Part shown: positions 32,301 to 43,300 of the stretch, one piece after another
How the letters are laid out: each line of letters opens with the position of its first letter
Numbering within the stretch: the stretch's first letter is position 1
NCBI RefSeq assembly: GCF_016808335.1
Contig: NC_053149.1
Coordinates: forward strand, 55,977,922-56,041,921
DNA: 64,000 nucleotides
Source: Panicum virgatum
Taxonomy: Eukaryota > Streptophyta > Magnoliopsida > Poales > Poaceae
Direction of reading: 5' to 3'
Translations under genes and position numbers: made by a program
The notes under the pieces: generated by a model
Told to the model about the DNA's origin: nothing
The model's input: the letters and a program-made list of their open reading frames with translations, nothing else
Databases searched by the model: none

Positions 32301-33747
32301 TTTTAATCATTTGAGAATGGCAGATTTTTTTTAAAAAATTTGCATGGACATGTAAAGGTCGGTTTAACTTGTTCCAAGCAGGCAAACTAAAGAGGCATTT
32401 AATGTGAATGCCTGAACAAATATCTCTGTCCTCAACATTTCACTGGACATGTTCAAATTTAATACATGTACTGCGTAAATCTAAATCTTATTTTTAAAAA
32501 ATCAATGCAAATAGCAAACTCGAAGAAATTATCCAGTCAAAAAGTGTGGGGCTCAAAAAGTTTTAGGGTTGAAGCAAACCTGCCCAGGTCCACCGCCATA
32601 TCCACCATCTTTATCCTGACATCGAGCTAAGAAGTCCACGATATCATCCTCGAGATCATCATCAAGTACCTCATCCAACAAAGCAAGTGGATGAACCATC
32701 CAGTAGCACAGCCATGGGCGACTGTATCAATTAAAAAAAATACGACAACAACTACGCATCAGTGGCACGAATTCCCCAGAATGTCCTGAAATAGAACTAA
32801 ACGATGTAGAAGCATTACTTGGCATCGAGAACATGAAAGGCTGGCCCGAGATGCCTCAGCCCATGTGTCAGGTACTCGATATGCTGATCACGCCACAGCT
32901 CTAGCCTGCACAGAAAACAACTCAGTCGCTGTGTTCGCTTGGCTATGACTGGTGGCGGGTGCTGATCTGTTATGAGAGAACAATACTGCTGACTGGTTGG
33001 TACCTGGTGGCTGGTGCTGATTTAGTATGAGAGAATAGTACTGCTGGTTGGTTGGCTGACAAGTCAAACGAACAGAGCGAATAACCAAAGCTCAGGACAA
33101 GGAGGCAGCAAACATGGTAATCTCGAAGCTCAGGCGAGTGTTTGTGTATTCTAATTCCTCAAAGACGCTATCACACAACACGTAAACTGGCAGCATCAAG
33201 CTTATATAAGCAATAATTTTAGCAAAGCAATCAAATCTGGAACGCTGCCCGCCTCAACTATGCCGGTGGGTGCAATAGGTAAAGTTGTCGGCAAACTAGC
33301 GATTTGAAGCTTGAGTCTATCAAATTATCCAATCCCCAGACCAAATCCATGCCTAGAGATCCGCCACTCAACTACCAGTGCAAACAGAAGTAAGAAAACG
33401 AGCCGTGCTCTAGGGGATGCTCACATGACGGATTTCGTGTTGGGCGCAGCCCCGAAGAGGATGCGGTAGATGTCGGCAACCCTGGCCTCCACCTTCATCT
33501 GCTCCACCTGCGTCACCGTGAGCCTGGGGAGCTCGGGATCCGCCGGCGCCGCCGGGTCGCCTCCGGTGGGAGGCGCCGGCTGCGGCGAGGACTCCATGGG
33601 CGCGGCGGCCGGGGACGGAGTCGGAGGCGGGTCGCCGCCGCTTGGCTGGGCTCTCGCTTGCTGCGGCCTGCGGTTTCGGCTTCGAGCAGTGTGCTGCGGC
33701 CGCCGCGCGGATCCTCCTCCTAGCGAAAGGCGATTAAGGCGAACCAT
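29369..33747 (-). CDS. FTB: Protein farnesyltransferase subunit beta
   Basis: Catalytic subunit that, with the alpha subunit, farnesylates CaaX-box proteins in the cytosol; the Arabidopsis orthologue ERA1 tunes abscisic acid responses and meristem size. Thirteen exons read in phase: 33425-33747, 32819-32905, 32580-32721, 31445-31527, 31303-31356, 31149-31200, 31018-31082, 30850-30906, 30703-30775, 30395-30481, 30175-30316, 29720-29826, 29369-29605. Start is either 33747 (502 aa) or 33597 (452 aa, MESSPQPAPP); the second is closer to family length. Alpha-alpha toroid repeats carry KDGGYGGGPGQ and YEGGIAGEP. Zinc ligands are visible in LVDGCYSFW (Asp284, Cys286, short form) and YHSCYCLSG (His392). 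A Ser/Cys-rich plant-type insert lies near exon 11. Introns carry a SINE, a Stowaway-type element and a MITE, but exons are clean. Confidence 0.93.
31640..31909. mobile_element. Stowaway/Mariner-type MITE in FTB intron 3
   Basis: The element is palindromic: CATTCTAGTTTTGTCCAAAG, then TTTAAGTTTGACCAAGTTT at left, mirrored by AAACTTGGTCAAACTTAAG and ACAAAACTAGTATGACATTC at right. The outer ends are worn (GTCCCAAAAAGAATG on the minus strand). Boundaries are approximate. Confidence 0.7.
31961..32253 (-). mobile_element. tRNA-derived SINE in FTB intron 3
   Basis: The minus strand begins with a tRNA-like head: A box TAGCCGGATTGG and B box GGTTCGACTCC, a good match to the Pol III promoter. A non-tRNA body of about 200 bases follows. 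Near-identical direct repeats GCATGGATGGATATTTCA (31943-31960) and GCATAGATGGATATTTCA (32254-32271) flank it as the target duplication. It is not a functional tRNA gene. Confidence 0.85.
32926..33079. mobile_element. MITE with CGCTGTGTTCGCTTGG termini in FTB intron 1
   Basis: The ends CGCTGTGTTCGCTTGGCT and, inverted, CGCTCTGTTCGTTTGACT bound two imperfect copies of a GCTGGTGCTGATTTAGTATG-like unit. It is the uninterrupted relative of the nested element at 24159-25912. Confidence 0.7.
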
Positions 33748-34009
33748 GTGGCACGTGCCGTCGTGGTGGACCGAGCGCTCCGCCTCCTCCTAACAAACTA
33801 ACGCGTTGGGCCGGCCCAGATAATGTTACTCGGCCCGGTTGAACTCCACCAGCACCCACCCGCATCACGGCACGATCGAGTCCCTCGCAGGGCAGCGCTT
33901 CTGCTTGGCGGCTGGGGGGAGCTCAGCCGCCGCCTTTGCCTTCGCGAGGGTTTTAGCGAGCAAGACGCCCGGGAGCAGGAGGGAGCGCGCGAGAGAGGGA
34001 GGGAAGGAG
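33748..34009. promoter_or_regulatory. Shared divergent promoter between FTB and the DYW-type PPR gene
   Basis: Only 262 bases separate the two divergent start codons (412 if the inner FTB start is used). Both leaders must fit here, so core promoters overlap. The stretch contains AACGCGTTGGGCCGGCCCAG and a second CTCGGCCCGG, GGCCCA-type sites often seen in plant promoters of organelle and housekeeping genes. No TATA box is visible on either strand. Confidence 0.6.
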
Positions 34010-34289
34010 ATGGCCGCCATGGTTGGAGCGCGCAGGGCGCTCCTCGCCGCCCGCTACTCCCGTCGCGGCGCGATCGCGGCGGCATCGGCCGCGCCCGTCC
34101 CCCCGCACCGGCTTGCGGATTCGCTGCCCAGGTACTGCACGCTTCCTCGGTGCCTCGTTGAACCCGCCTTGCTATTCCTTTTGCCAATCTTATTTGTATC
34201 TTCTCTTACCTAGACTTGTGAGATCTGCTCATTAGTTGGTTCTCTGCGAACTTTTGCTCGGTTGCTAAGAACAGAGTCGAATAAGTTAG

Positions 34290-34345
<56 letters not shown>

Positions 34346-36684
34346 TATTTCTATTTTTCCTAATAGCCAATAGTCTAGCTTCAGTACTTACCTGATCCGA
34401 GCAATAATGCTCCTAAAATATGCTAATTGAGTGTCATCCTGAAAACACGTTGCTTACATCGTGCAGGCCTCCAGCTGAAAGAAGTTGTGTGCAGTCTTGG
34501 ATTCCACATCGAGCAGCTGGCAACCTTGCATCTGAACGTACTGATGAAGACTATCACCGCGAGTGGGGACAAAACAAGGCAGGGAGCTATGTGAACTCCC
34601 GTTCAAATCACTTCGACCACCAGCTTAAGAGAGATGCCCATTCAGCTGGTTCCACAAGTGGTGTGAATATTGGTGGTAGTTCCGAGCAACCATACAGAAG
34701 TGGTGCATCGTATGGCTTTCCAAACAGTAATCAGACACATACTGGTGCAAGAGCAAATAATGAGCAACCTGGATATAATTCGACACAGCCTTATTATAGA
34801 ACTAGTAATGCATACAGCCAGCAAAGCCTTGGTGGACATCTTCCAAATGCCCATCAGCAGTACAATGGCGCAGAAGCTAAAAGTACTCCATCTGGGTATG
34901 GTAAAGGGCAAACTTATCGTCATCCTAATGGATATGGTACATATGACTCTGGATATAACACCCAAAGTAACCAGAAAACCTATAAAGGAGAGGGAGCTAT
35001 TACTGCACATTATGGATATGGTCCTTCAGGACAAGGTCCAAACTCAGTTGGAAATGGTCAGGAAGTCTTTCAGCAACAGCAGTATGTTGATCATCGATCT
35101 AGGGGTGGTTATCCAGATAAACCTGGTAATCCGACCTCCCAGTATGCAAATCCAACTCATTTCCATAAGGAGCATGTTTCTTCAGGGTTTCAGCAAGGCA
35201 GCAGTAGCAATTATGGGTATAGTGCTCCACAAGCAAATCAGAGCCCTTATGTCACTAGCCAAGTTGACACAAGGAGCACTCAAGGATATTCCATGTTCCT
35301 AAATACAGATGTGCAACGCCTCCCTAATGGAATTCATCAAGAAAAACGTTCACATGTTCAACCTACTACATCATTTGGGAATAACTTGAACAGTGCGCCG
35401 CATCAAGGTGGCATGTATTATCAACCACTGCCTGGCAGCCCTTTACACAATGATGGCTCACCTTATGAAGTATCTAACGAAGTTAGCAGCAAACACAAAG
35501 GTACTGTTGAAGAATTGGAGAAATTATGTGAAGATGGCAATGTAAAAGAAGCGATGGAGGTTCTGGCTTTGCTACAGGAAAATGGAACCGTGCTACATAC
35601 TCATCAGTACTTTAGATTGATGCAGGCATGTGGTGATGCAACTGCTCTTGAAGAAGCAAGAGTAATACATAGTCAGATATTTGAATCATCAATTACTGTG
35701 GACACAGATCTTCAAAACAAAATTTTGGAGATGTATGCTAAATGCGGTTCAATGGAAGATGCTAAGAAGCTTTTCGGTACTATGGACCATTGTAACTTGG
35801 CTTCTTGGAACACTATGATATCAGGTTTTGTGCATAACGGTCATGGCGAAGAAGCAACTGATTTTTTCGATCAGTTTATGAAGACAGGGGTTAAGCCAGA
35901 TCCTGTCATGTTCACGCATATTTTCCTGGCCTGTGGAATTATGGGATCTGTTGATGAGGGAATGTTGCATTTTGAAACAATGCCGAAGGATTTTGGTATA
36001 ATTCCTACCATGGAACATTATGCCTGCATTGTTAGTATGCTTGGGCAGTCAGGCTACATTGCTGAAGCTCATGAATTTGTGGAGCGGATGCCTGTGGAAC
36101 CAAGCATTGAGGTCTGGGAAAATTTGATGAACATGTGTCGACTTAATGGCTTCGTAGAGCTTGGAGATCGTTGCGCTGAAATAATAGAACGTTTGGATTC
36201 TTCTAGGCTGAATGAACAGTCCAAAATGGGTCTTTTCCCTGTTGATGCTTCAGACCTTGCAAAGGAAAAGGAAAGGAAAAAGGCTAGTGTGGCTGAAGCT
36301 AGGAGCAAGGTCCACGAATATAGAGCTGGAGATCGATCCCACCCTGACACCCCTAAGATCTATGAAGAGCTGAGGTACTTGTCAGCTCATATGAAGGAAG
36401 CTGGGTATATTGCTGACACCCGGTTCGTGCTTCATGACGTTGATCAAGAAACAAAAGAAGAAGCTTTGCTGGCTCACAGCGAGAGGCTGGCTATCAGTTA
36501 CGGTCTTATAACTAGCGCTGCTCGTTCTCAAATTCGGGTTATAAAGAATCTTCGTTCCTGTGGAGATTGTCACACGGCTTTCAAGATAATCTCAAAACTT
36601 GTTGGCCGTCAGATCGTTGCAAGGGATGCAAAGAGGTTCCACCACTTTGAAAATGGTGTCTGCTCTTGCAAAGACTATTGGTAA
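34010..36684 (+). CDS. DYW-type PPR protein, MEF8/DYW2-like, probable organelle RNA editing factor
   Basis: Two exons (34010-34131 and 34467-36684) give 779 residues. The N-terminus (MAAMVGARRALLAARYSRRG) is Arg/Ala-rich with no acidic residue, a likely mitochondrial or dual-targeting presequence. Residues about 65-380 are low complexity, rich in Tyr, Gly, Asn, Gln and Ser. A short set of PPR motifs follows (from about residue 385; LASWNTMISGFVHNGHGEEA is typical), then E domains and a complete DYW domain ending CSCKDYW. The cytidine-deaminase-like zinc motif is intact: HSE, then CGDCH. Few PPRs plus a disordered N-terminus resemble Arabidopsis MEF8 and DYW2, which supply deaminase activity to other PPR proteins in C-to-U editing. 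This naming is by architecture; an orthology test is needed. A neighbouring ATG at 34420 is intronic. Confidence 0.85.
34291..34343 (+). repeat. (TA)n microsatellite in the PPR gene intron
   Basis: About 25 TA units lie in the 335-bp intron, likely polymorphic between accessions. Confidence 0.95.
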
Positions 36685-37755
36685 ACAAGATATTAGAAGT
36701 CCAACAAGATATTAGAAGTCCACATTGTTAATTGATGGGACAAGAGTACTGTAGGCCGTTGCCTATCTAACATGTATGCTGTCATTGGTGTAATTTAGGC
36801 CCTTTTAGTACTCTGCTTTTCTGTTCATGGGTTTGCAAGCATGAAACGTTCTTCAACTGCTGTTGTCCCTGATTCGTTACTTGCCCCAGCAAAATAAACA
36901 GTTTTGAGTGTACATGGTTGCGAACCCCTGGTGGTTTGTGGACTCTGATTCAGATTGACTACAGAGCTTTCTAACTTCTTTCCGTACCCATTGCCTGGCT
37001 ACCGAGGGGGTGATTCATATGCCTGCTTTGCTTTCATCTCTGGCTTAAGTTATGCCTTTGGCCCTGGAGCCTACTTCCTGTTTCAAATTAGAAATTGTTT
37101 TACCTTTTTTTAATACATAATTTTTCCTATGTATCTATACATTGCGTAAAATCTAGGTGAATAGTCAAATGTATATATATCTAAAAAATCAAATGACTTG
37201 TAGTTTGGAACGGATGGAGTATTTTGCAGTTAGAGAAGCAGAGAAGTAAAGGTTATGTATTTGCCTTCAAATGTTTCCTATTCTGTTTGGCTCGCTTTGA
37301 TGAAAATACCACCTAAAGTTGCTTGACTGCTTCCCCGCCCCCGGTAACTTTCCCCTTGTGGTTTTGAAAACCTTGCCACTTTCGAACGAATGGTTTTCAC
37401 ATCAATTTTTCTTCGAATTTACAGAGGTTAAGAAATCTTATGTTCTAAACGTGGAATTAGAATGTGCGCCTTCAAATAGAAATTGTAAAACCCTACAAAA
37501 TACAAGAGGCCAAATTTTTGAAGCCTCACATAGTATCTCTCAAATCTTCACATGGAGTAGCACTAGTAGATTTGATTTTGAACAAATCGTCGGCAGTTCG
37601 CACGGCTATCACATGGAGTAGTTTGCTACCTGCAGAGTGCAGACGGCAAGGCGTCCACGGCTTGTGTTATAGACCAGGTCCACCAAGGCCCTCGGCGGCA
37701 TCCTCTCGCATCTGCTAGCAGCCCGAGAAGGGTTTTAGCGGAGACCGCACCATCG
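36685..37755. other. Intergenic region between the PPR and NFD6-like genes
   Basis: PPR 3' flank and a worn Stowaway-like end near 37195-37220 (GGAACGGATGGAGTA). No gene is seen. Confidence 0.4.
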
Positions 37756-39209
37756 ATGGCGGCGGCGGCTGGTGGCGGCGCGCGGCGGGCCCTCGCGGCA
37801 CTGCGCTCCGGTTCCCCGTCGACCCTCTCCGCGACGCTCTCCCGCCAGGCGGCGTCTCGGTCTCCGGAGCTGGCCGCCGCGTCTCTCCCCCGCGCCTCTC
37901 GCCGGCGCCTCGCGATCTCGAGGTAGCCTGGCGGCGCTTCTGAGTCTCCCATGGTCCATTTTTGTTCTGATCCTTGCCTCAGATTCGGTGTGCTCGTCGT
38001 GTGCAGGGTGCCGGTTGCGGCGCTCGGCGGCGTGCAGGGTTCGTTGATGCCGATGCACAGCGCCACGGCGTCGGCGCTGCTCACTTCCATGCTCGGGCTT
38101 AAGCCTGGCTCTTGGGGCTGGCTCTCCGAAGGTAAATTTACCTCACTCTGTTTTCTCCATTTCTGATGATGCATGCCATCGAGGCACAGGATGGAGAGTT
38201 AGAAAGAGTTCGATTATTCGAATGAATGAACTGTGATGAATCAGATTGGAATCTGATACCTTTCTTCCCTTCAGTTTGTATACTCCGCCCCTGTATTTGA
38301 GGAATCGAGGGAACTTCAATATGAATGGAAGTTTGCCTGAAGTACAAGTAAATAGTAATGAAGTATTGTGTTTAAATAGGCTACCGGCTAGTGCTATGTG
38401 TGTGACAGTGTCTAAAATTAGATCAAAATGCTTGATTTGCTGCCTCTTTAGTAGTAATCTTTGGTGGATGGGATCGAAGCACTTTGTTATAATCTGCATT
38501 TTTTCTCTTAGTTTTTTGTATGTCAGTTCCTAACAGAAATTATTGCTAACAACGGTTAGGATGCACTTTGTCTGTCTGGCCACATGTTACTGTTTGTGGT
38601 GTAACTCCTTTAGGGTCCTGACAACATCATTTGGCTAAGTTCAGATCGTTGCTGTGTCCTTTATTAAAATTGTGTTTTTACCAAAATAAATGTTTCTTGA
38701 CTATTGTTATCATCTTATTATCCTTTGATACAATTGATATTCGTGCATTGGCACATTTCCCCACCTGAGCGTTTTCACTGAATAAAGATTGGCTGTTTTA
38801 TTTATGATTATTGCTGAGATCATGAAACAATTGTATACCTATAAATTATACTCAAAGGTCATTTAAGGTGTCAACAAGACCAAATTATTGTTACAGGCAG
38901 TTTGTAATTTGGACACAATGTTGACTGGATCGCTTAGATGAAATTATATTTTCTTGCCGAATGATTCCATTATACTCTTAATAACCTTATGTTTTAACGA
39001 TGCAAGTTGTGTTTCGTGCCTCAGTAAATTTATATCCTGCGAGCACTACACTTGAACTGCTTGGAAGCAGCAGTTTTAGTTCAACATTAGACCACTGTTT
39101 TCTGTGTATTTCTAACAAGTTTCCATTCATCCCATTTGTCTGCTTTGTTGCTCTAATCCCTTGTTTTTTTTTCTGGTTTGCTTCCACAGGGTTTGCTACG
39201 CCTCTATAA
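37756..39209 (+). CDS. NFD6-like small mitochondrial protein
   Basis: Three exons (37756-37922, 38007-38131, 39190-39209) join in phase to a 103-residue protein. The N-terminus (MAAAAGGGARRALAALRSG) is Ala/Arg/Ser-rich without acidic residues, a likely mitochondrial presequence. The C-terminal signature HSATASALLTSMLGL, then WGWLSEG and FATPL, matches the plant NUCLEAR FUSION DEFECTIVE 6-like family, whose founder is needed for polar nuclear fusion. The biochemical role is unknown. The last exon encodes only six residues, which is common in this family because alternative last exons exist. Confidence is high for the family, moderate for the last exon choice. Confidence 0.82.
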
Positions 39210-39480
39210 CAGGAAGGTGCTTCAATCACAAGACACTGATTTTAGCCTTCCTGCTACAGGATTCCAATAACACTTGCTGCATGCCTTTTGGAATTCACCC
39301 TTTGGACTTTTTCTGATGTGATTTGAAGAAAAATTTGCAGCCTAAAACTTATGGTCCATGTGCTAGCTATCTCATTTTCCATTATACCAAGTTATATCAA
39401 CCGAATTATATATTTTTCTTGTTTTGAGTGGCATGGGATTATAATGTGACATCCTGACATCAATCAGAAGTCAAAGTTAT

Positions 39481-39816
39481 GGCCGTGTTTGGTTCTTTTC
39501 GCAAAAACTTTTACACAAAAAGACGAATGCATGCATGGAGTACTAAACGAAGTCTATTTGCGAAACCTTTTTAGGGATGGATGTAACTTTTCGAGACGAA
39601 TCTAATGACGGTAATTAATCCATGATTTGATACAGTGATGCTACAGTAGAAATCCTCTAATCACGCGGTCAAAGGCCTCGTTAGATTCATCTCGCGATTT
39701 ACACGGGGGGTTGTGGAGGTGGTTTTTTAATTAGATTTCGTTTACTACTCTAAATTAGTGGTCAAAGGGCCAAAAAGTTTTCACGAAATTTTTTACACCC
39801 TCAACCAAACACGGCC
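39481..39816. mobile_element. MITE with perfect GGCCGTGTTTGGTT inverted ends
   Basis: A 336-bp element with 14-base perfect terminal inverted repeats, flanked on both sides by TAT. The interior has CTACAGTA and TTAGATTCATCTCGCG words shared with the element at 60947-61280, suggesting the same wider family. Confidence 0.8.
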
Positions 39817-40352
39817 TATGTCTCGCCGCATGACCATACAAGTTCTAGCTTAGTGCAACCCTTTGTCCCCCAGAGTTCTCTGTTTCTCTAGCTTGAATCT
39901 GTAAGCATCCTTGCTGCTTCGTGGTGACTGGCGAGACTGATATTTACCTGTTCGTGCGCAAAATGCAGTTCGTACACTTCGTTGTAATCTATGTTATAGT
40001 GTTTATTAACGAGCTATTGGAAAAACAGTCAACTGGAATTCGTGCTCACATATTACCAGGTGTTTTATATAACGTGTTAGAGTTCTATTTCGGGACGAAC
40101 TATTCCATTTGCATGCCTAAGCTAATTTTTACACTGTACATTTCCACCGCCCAAGTTCACTTTGAATGAACGAGGGTTAAACGAGAGGGAAACCAACTTG
40201 GTCCCCTCTTTTCCAACGCTCCATATCCAAAAGACCAAAAAAGTATAATTATGGAGCAGCGCACTCACGCCCTCAGCGGCAGCATAGCATCTCTGATCCA
40301 ACGTGATGCCCTCCAAGCTGTTCAGAGCCGATGTTTGCTGAAAATCTCAGGA

Positions 40353-43300
40353 TCAGAGTTCACCGATCACCATGTCGCTAGAAACAGGAGGCAACGTGAC
40401 GTTCATTTGACATTCAGATTCAAGTGTTACATCCATGACTGTGTCCGCATCCTTGTCTTCTTCAGAACGATCGCCTGGATGCCACTCTGGCTCTGATGGT
40501 CCATCATCCTCTTCTGCACTCTGAAATAAATCAAACAGGCGTGCCCGTACCCCCTCTCGTAGCCGTGACGCTTCTTCATGGTTGAACCATTTGCGTCCAA
40601 ACTAAGCCAGATAATGCATTAGTATCAGGAATCAGCATTTTAAGTCAACAAAAATAATGGAGCAATCTAATTTGTACCATGCCAAGACTCTCTTTTGTAA
40701 ACCTCTTTGGTGCCTCTTGAATAAACTTGTCAATGTAATGAAGCATAAAGAGGCCACAGTCATACTCGTTACGCTGACGTGGCACCTGGCAAATTAAAAT
40801 AGAGAGTAGCAAGGTACATCAAAGAAAAACTAAATGCGATCAAGAGTTGTTGCAGTCATAACAAGTACTTGGAGAACTATAACTAGAATTCCAGGGTTCT
40901 TACCTCAACCTTTTCCCCCTTTATATTTCTTGAAAGACGCTTCCATATCATCCCTGAAAATGGAATATCATAAGAAGAATCCTTCTGTAGATGCCGCCAT
41001 TCTGCTTCAAGATATCTGTAATAATATGAAACTCATGAAAGTTGCAGCAAGACTGACAGTAGGTTAGCAGTTGGAAAAGTGGAGCTATAAGCTTTTTAGC
41101 ACGGACTACTAGCTCCAATCTTAAAGTCTACAGAACTGGGCTCAAAACCAAACTCTTAGCATTGTATCAGTGATGATTATATACCTCGCAACTGTGTCAA
41201 AAAGCTTTTGACTATTGTGAAGCCCAAGAGAGTCCATGTGAAGCATAACTGGCCCTGAATCTCCCTCTTTTGTAGGCATGCAAACAATGATCAAGCTCCA
41301 GTGCATCCTAATTTGCATGACCATAATGTAATATCCATTGTATATGATGACATGGTATACCAAAACTTTCTTAACTGTTGACCATAATCCATCAACTATA
41401 TACACAGGTAATCCTTCTTGCTGAGAAGCAAATGAAAAGCTTGCCCTTTCATACTTATGCATTATCCCGAGAAGCAACTTACATTTCATGAATCGGCAAA
41501 ATTATATATGCTTTCTTAAAAATATCTACATTTCTCCACCACCTCCGTAACTTGCTGAATTGTGAGTCATGGTCACCCTCACCCTAAAACAGAGGTGTAG
41601 GTGAGGGAATGATTGAACCAGTTTGCAAAAAAGAATTAGGCTCTGTTTCCAAATAAAATGTCATGAAAGAATTTTTGGCAAACTGCAGATTTCCTGCTTT
41701 CAAGATTAAAGGAATTTAAAATTAACCGGTGTTTGCAATTTTGTGGATTCATCCTCCAAATTACTAAGGACCATTAATGCATCTTATACAGTTTCATGGA
41801 AATGTGTGCTAGGAACATCATTCACGATAAGGAAAAATTATCTCGATTCTGTGCACTAAGAATTCATCAACTGCATGTTTTACTTTACATGTGTCAAAAA
41901 GGTCAAAATGATGGTAGAGTACTATAGTTCAACCTGCATTGGAGACATGGCGCATTTAAAATATAATGTTTGACTACAGTGCAACATACCAAAAATGTGA
42001 CTTCTTGTTCTATGGAGTACAATGAAACTATCACATTAAGCCAACTCATGCCTATCAAGCTGTGGAAAGGCAATGGATGTGGTGTTTCTGAGTTTGGAAA
42101 TAATCAATATAGGATGGAAACATAATAACCATACCAGTGTGGATGTGGTGTTTCTGAGTGCTTCTTCAAGTTTGCTATAGAAATATGTGTTGAACATGTA
42201 CAAGTCTCCGCGATGTCTTGATTTCTTGAGGTACCTGACATGGCCATAGTCAAGCTGAAGTGAATAGATTATCAATTATTGAAACCAACATGGCAGATAT
42301 AGCTGGAATTTATAAATCATGGAAGAAACAACTCTAATAAATGTATGAAATATTGTAAAGTCACGAACACTTTCCACACAACATCTCAATCATTGAACTT
42401 CAGCAAATTATCTAGTTTTTTTTTCCTCAAACCACTTGATAAGTCAAGCATCATCAATTGGTTTGAGGCTACCAATTATTCCCTGTGGAAGCTGAGTGAC
42501 AACGTTAATATACTTTGCTTCAAAAATGATACTTAGCCAGAAAGGTGGAATCTAGAGTCTTACATTCCAAAAACTAAAGAAATCTCAGGGGCACAGGCAT
42601 GAGTGCAGTTCTGTCATGCATGTTGAAGAAAGCAGAAGATTAAAAAAAAAGTAGAGAAAATGGATAGATTACTTACTGAAGGCAAAAATTTATAACAGGT
42701 GATTTCAAATATTCTTCAGGTTCAAGACATTTCATGTCAGAGTAAGTCAGCTCAACAGCTTCTGGATCAGTTCTGTCAACAAATATAAGGATATCAGGCT
42801 GGATGGAGGTAATCTCCCTATGTACAGATACCTCAATAAAAAAATTTTATTCCGACCTTGAAGGATAGTAGATCTTTGACTCATCCCTACACAAACGCAA
42901 TTTCATTAATGGAACAATCTATACTTGCTCGCCATCTTAAACTATAACTGATAGCAATAAAATGTAACATGGAGAGATACTATCACTGCAGGCTTACCGT
43001 TTAACATCAGCAGCAGATCTAACATGCTCTGTATCATCATCATCATCCAAGAGAACAACATCCTGAAATGGGAAGAATTGAATTTGCAAGTGTAGCAAAA
43101 ACAAAAATTGTGATAAAATCAGTGAAGTCTCAATTATTAACCAATATACAAGAGTACATTAGTTGTGATTTTCTTTCTGTTATGTTTTCTTTTCTTACTT
43201 AAAAAGCTCTGTGATTTAGATTATTGCATTTATTGTTAGAAAAAACTATATATTGACAAAATAATAAAAATGCATCTGCACTACTAGGATTAGACCATAA

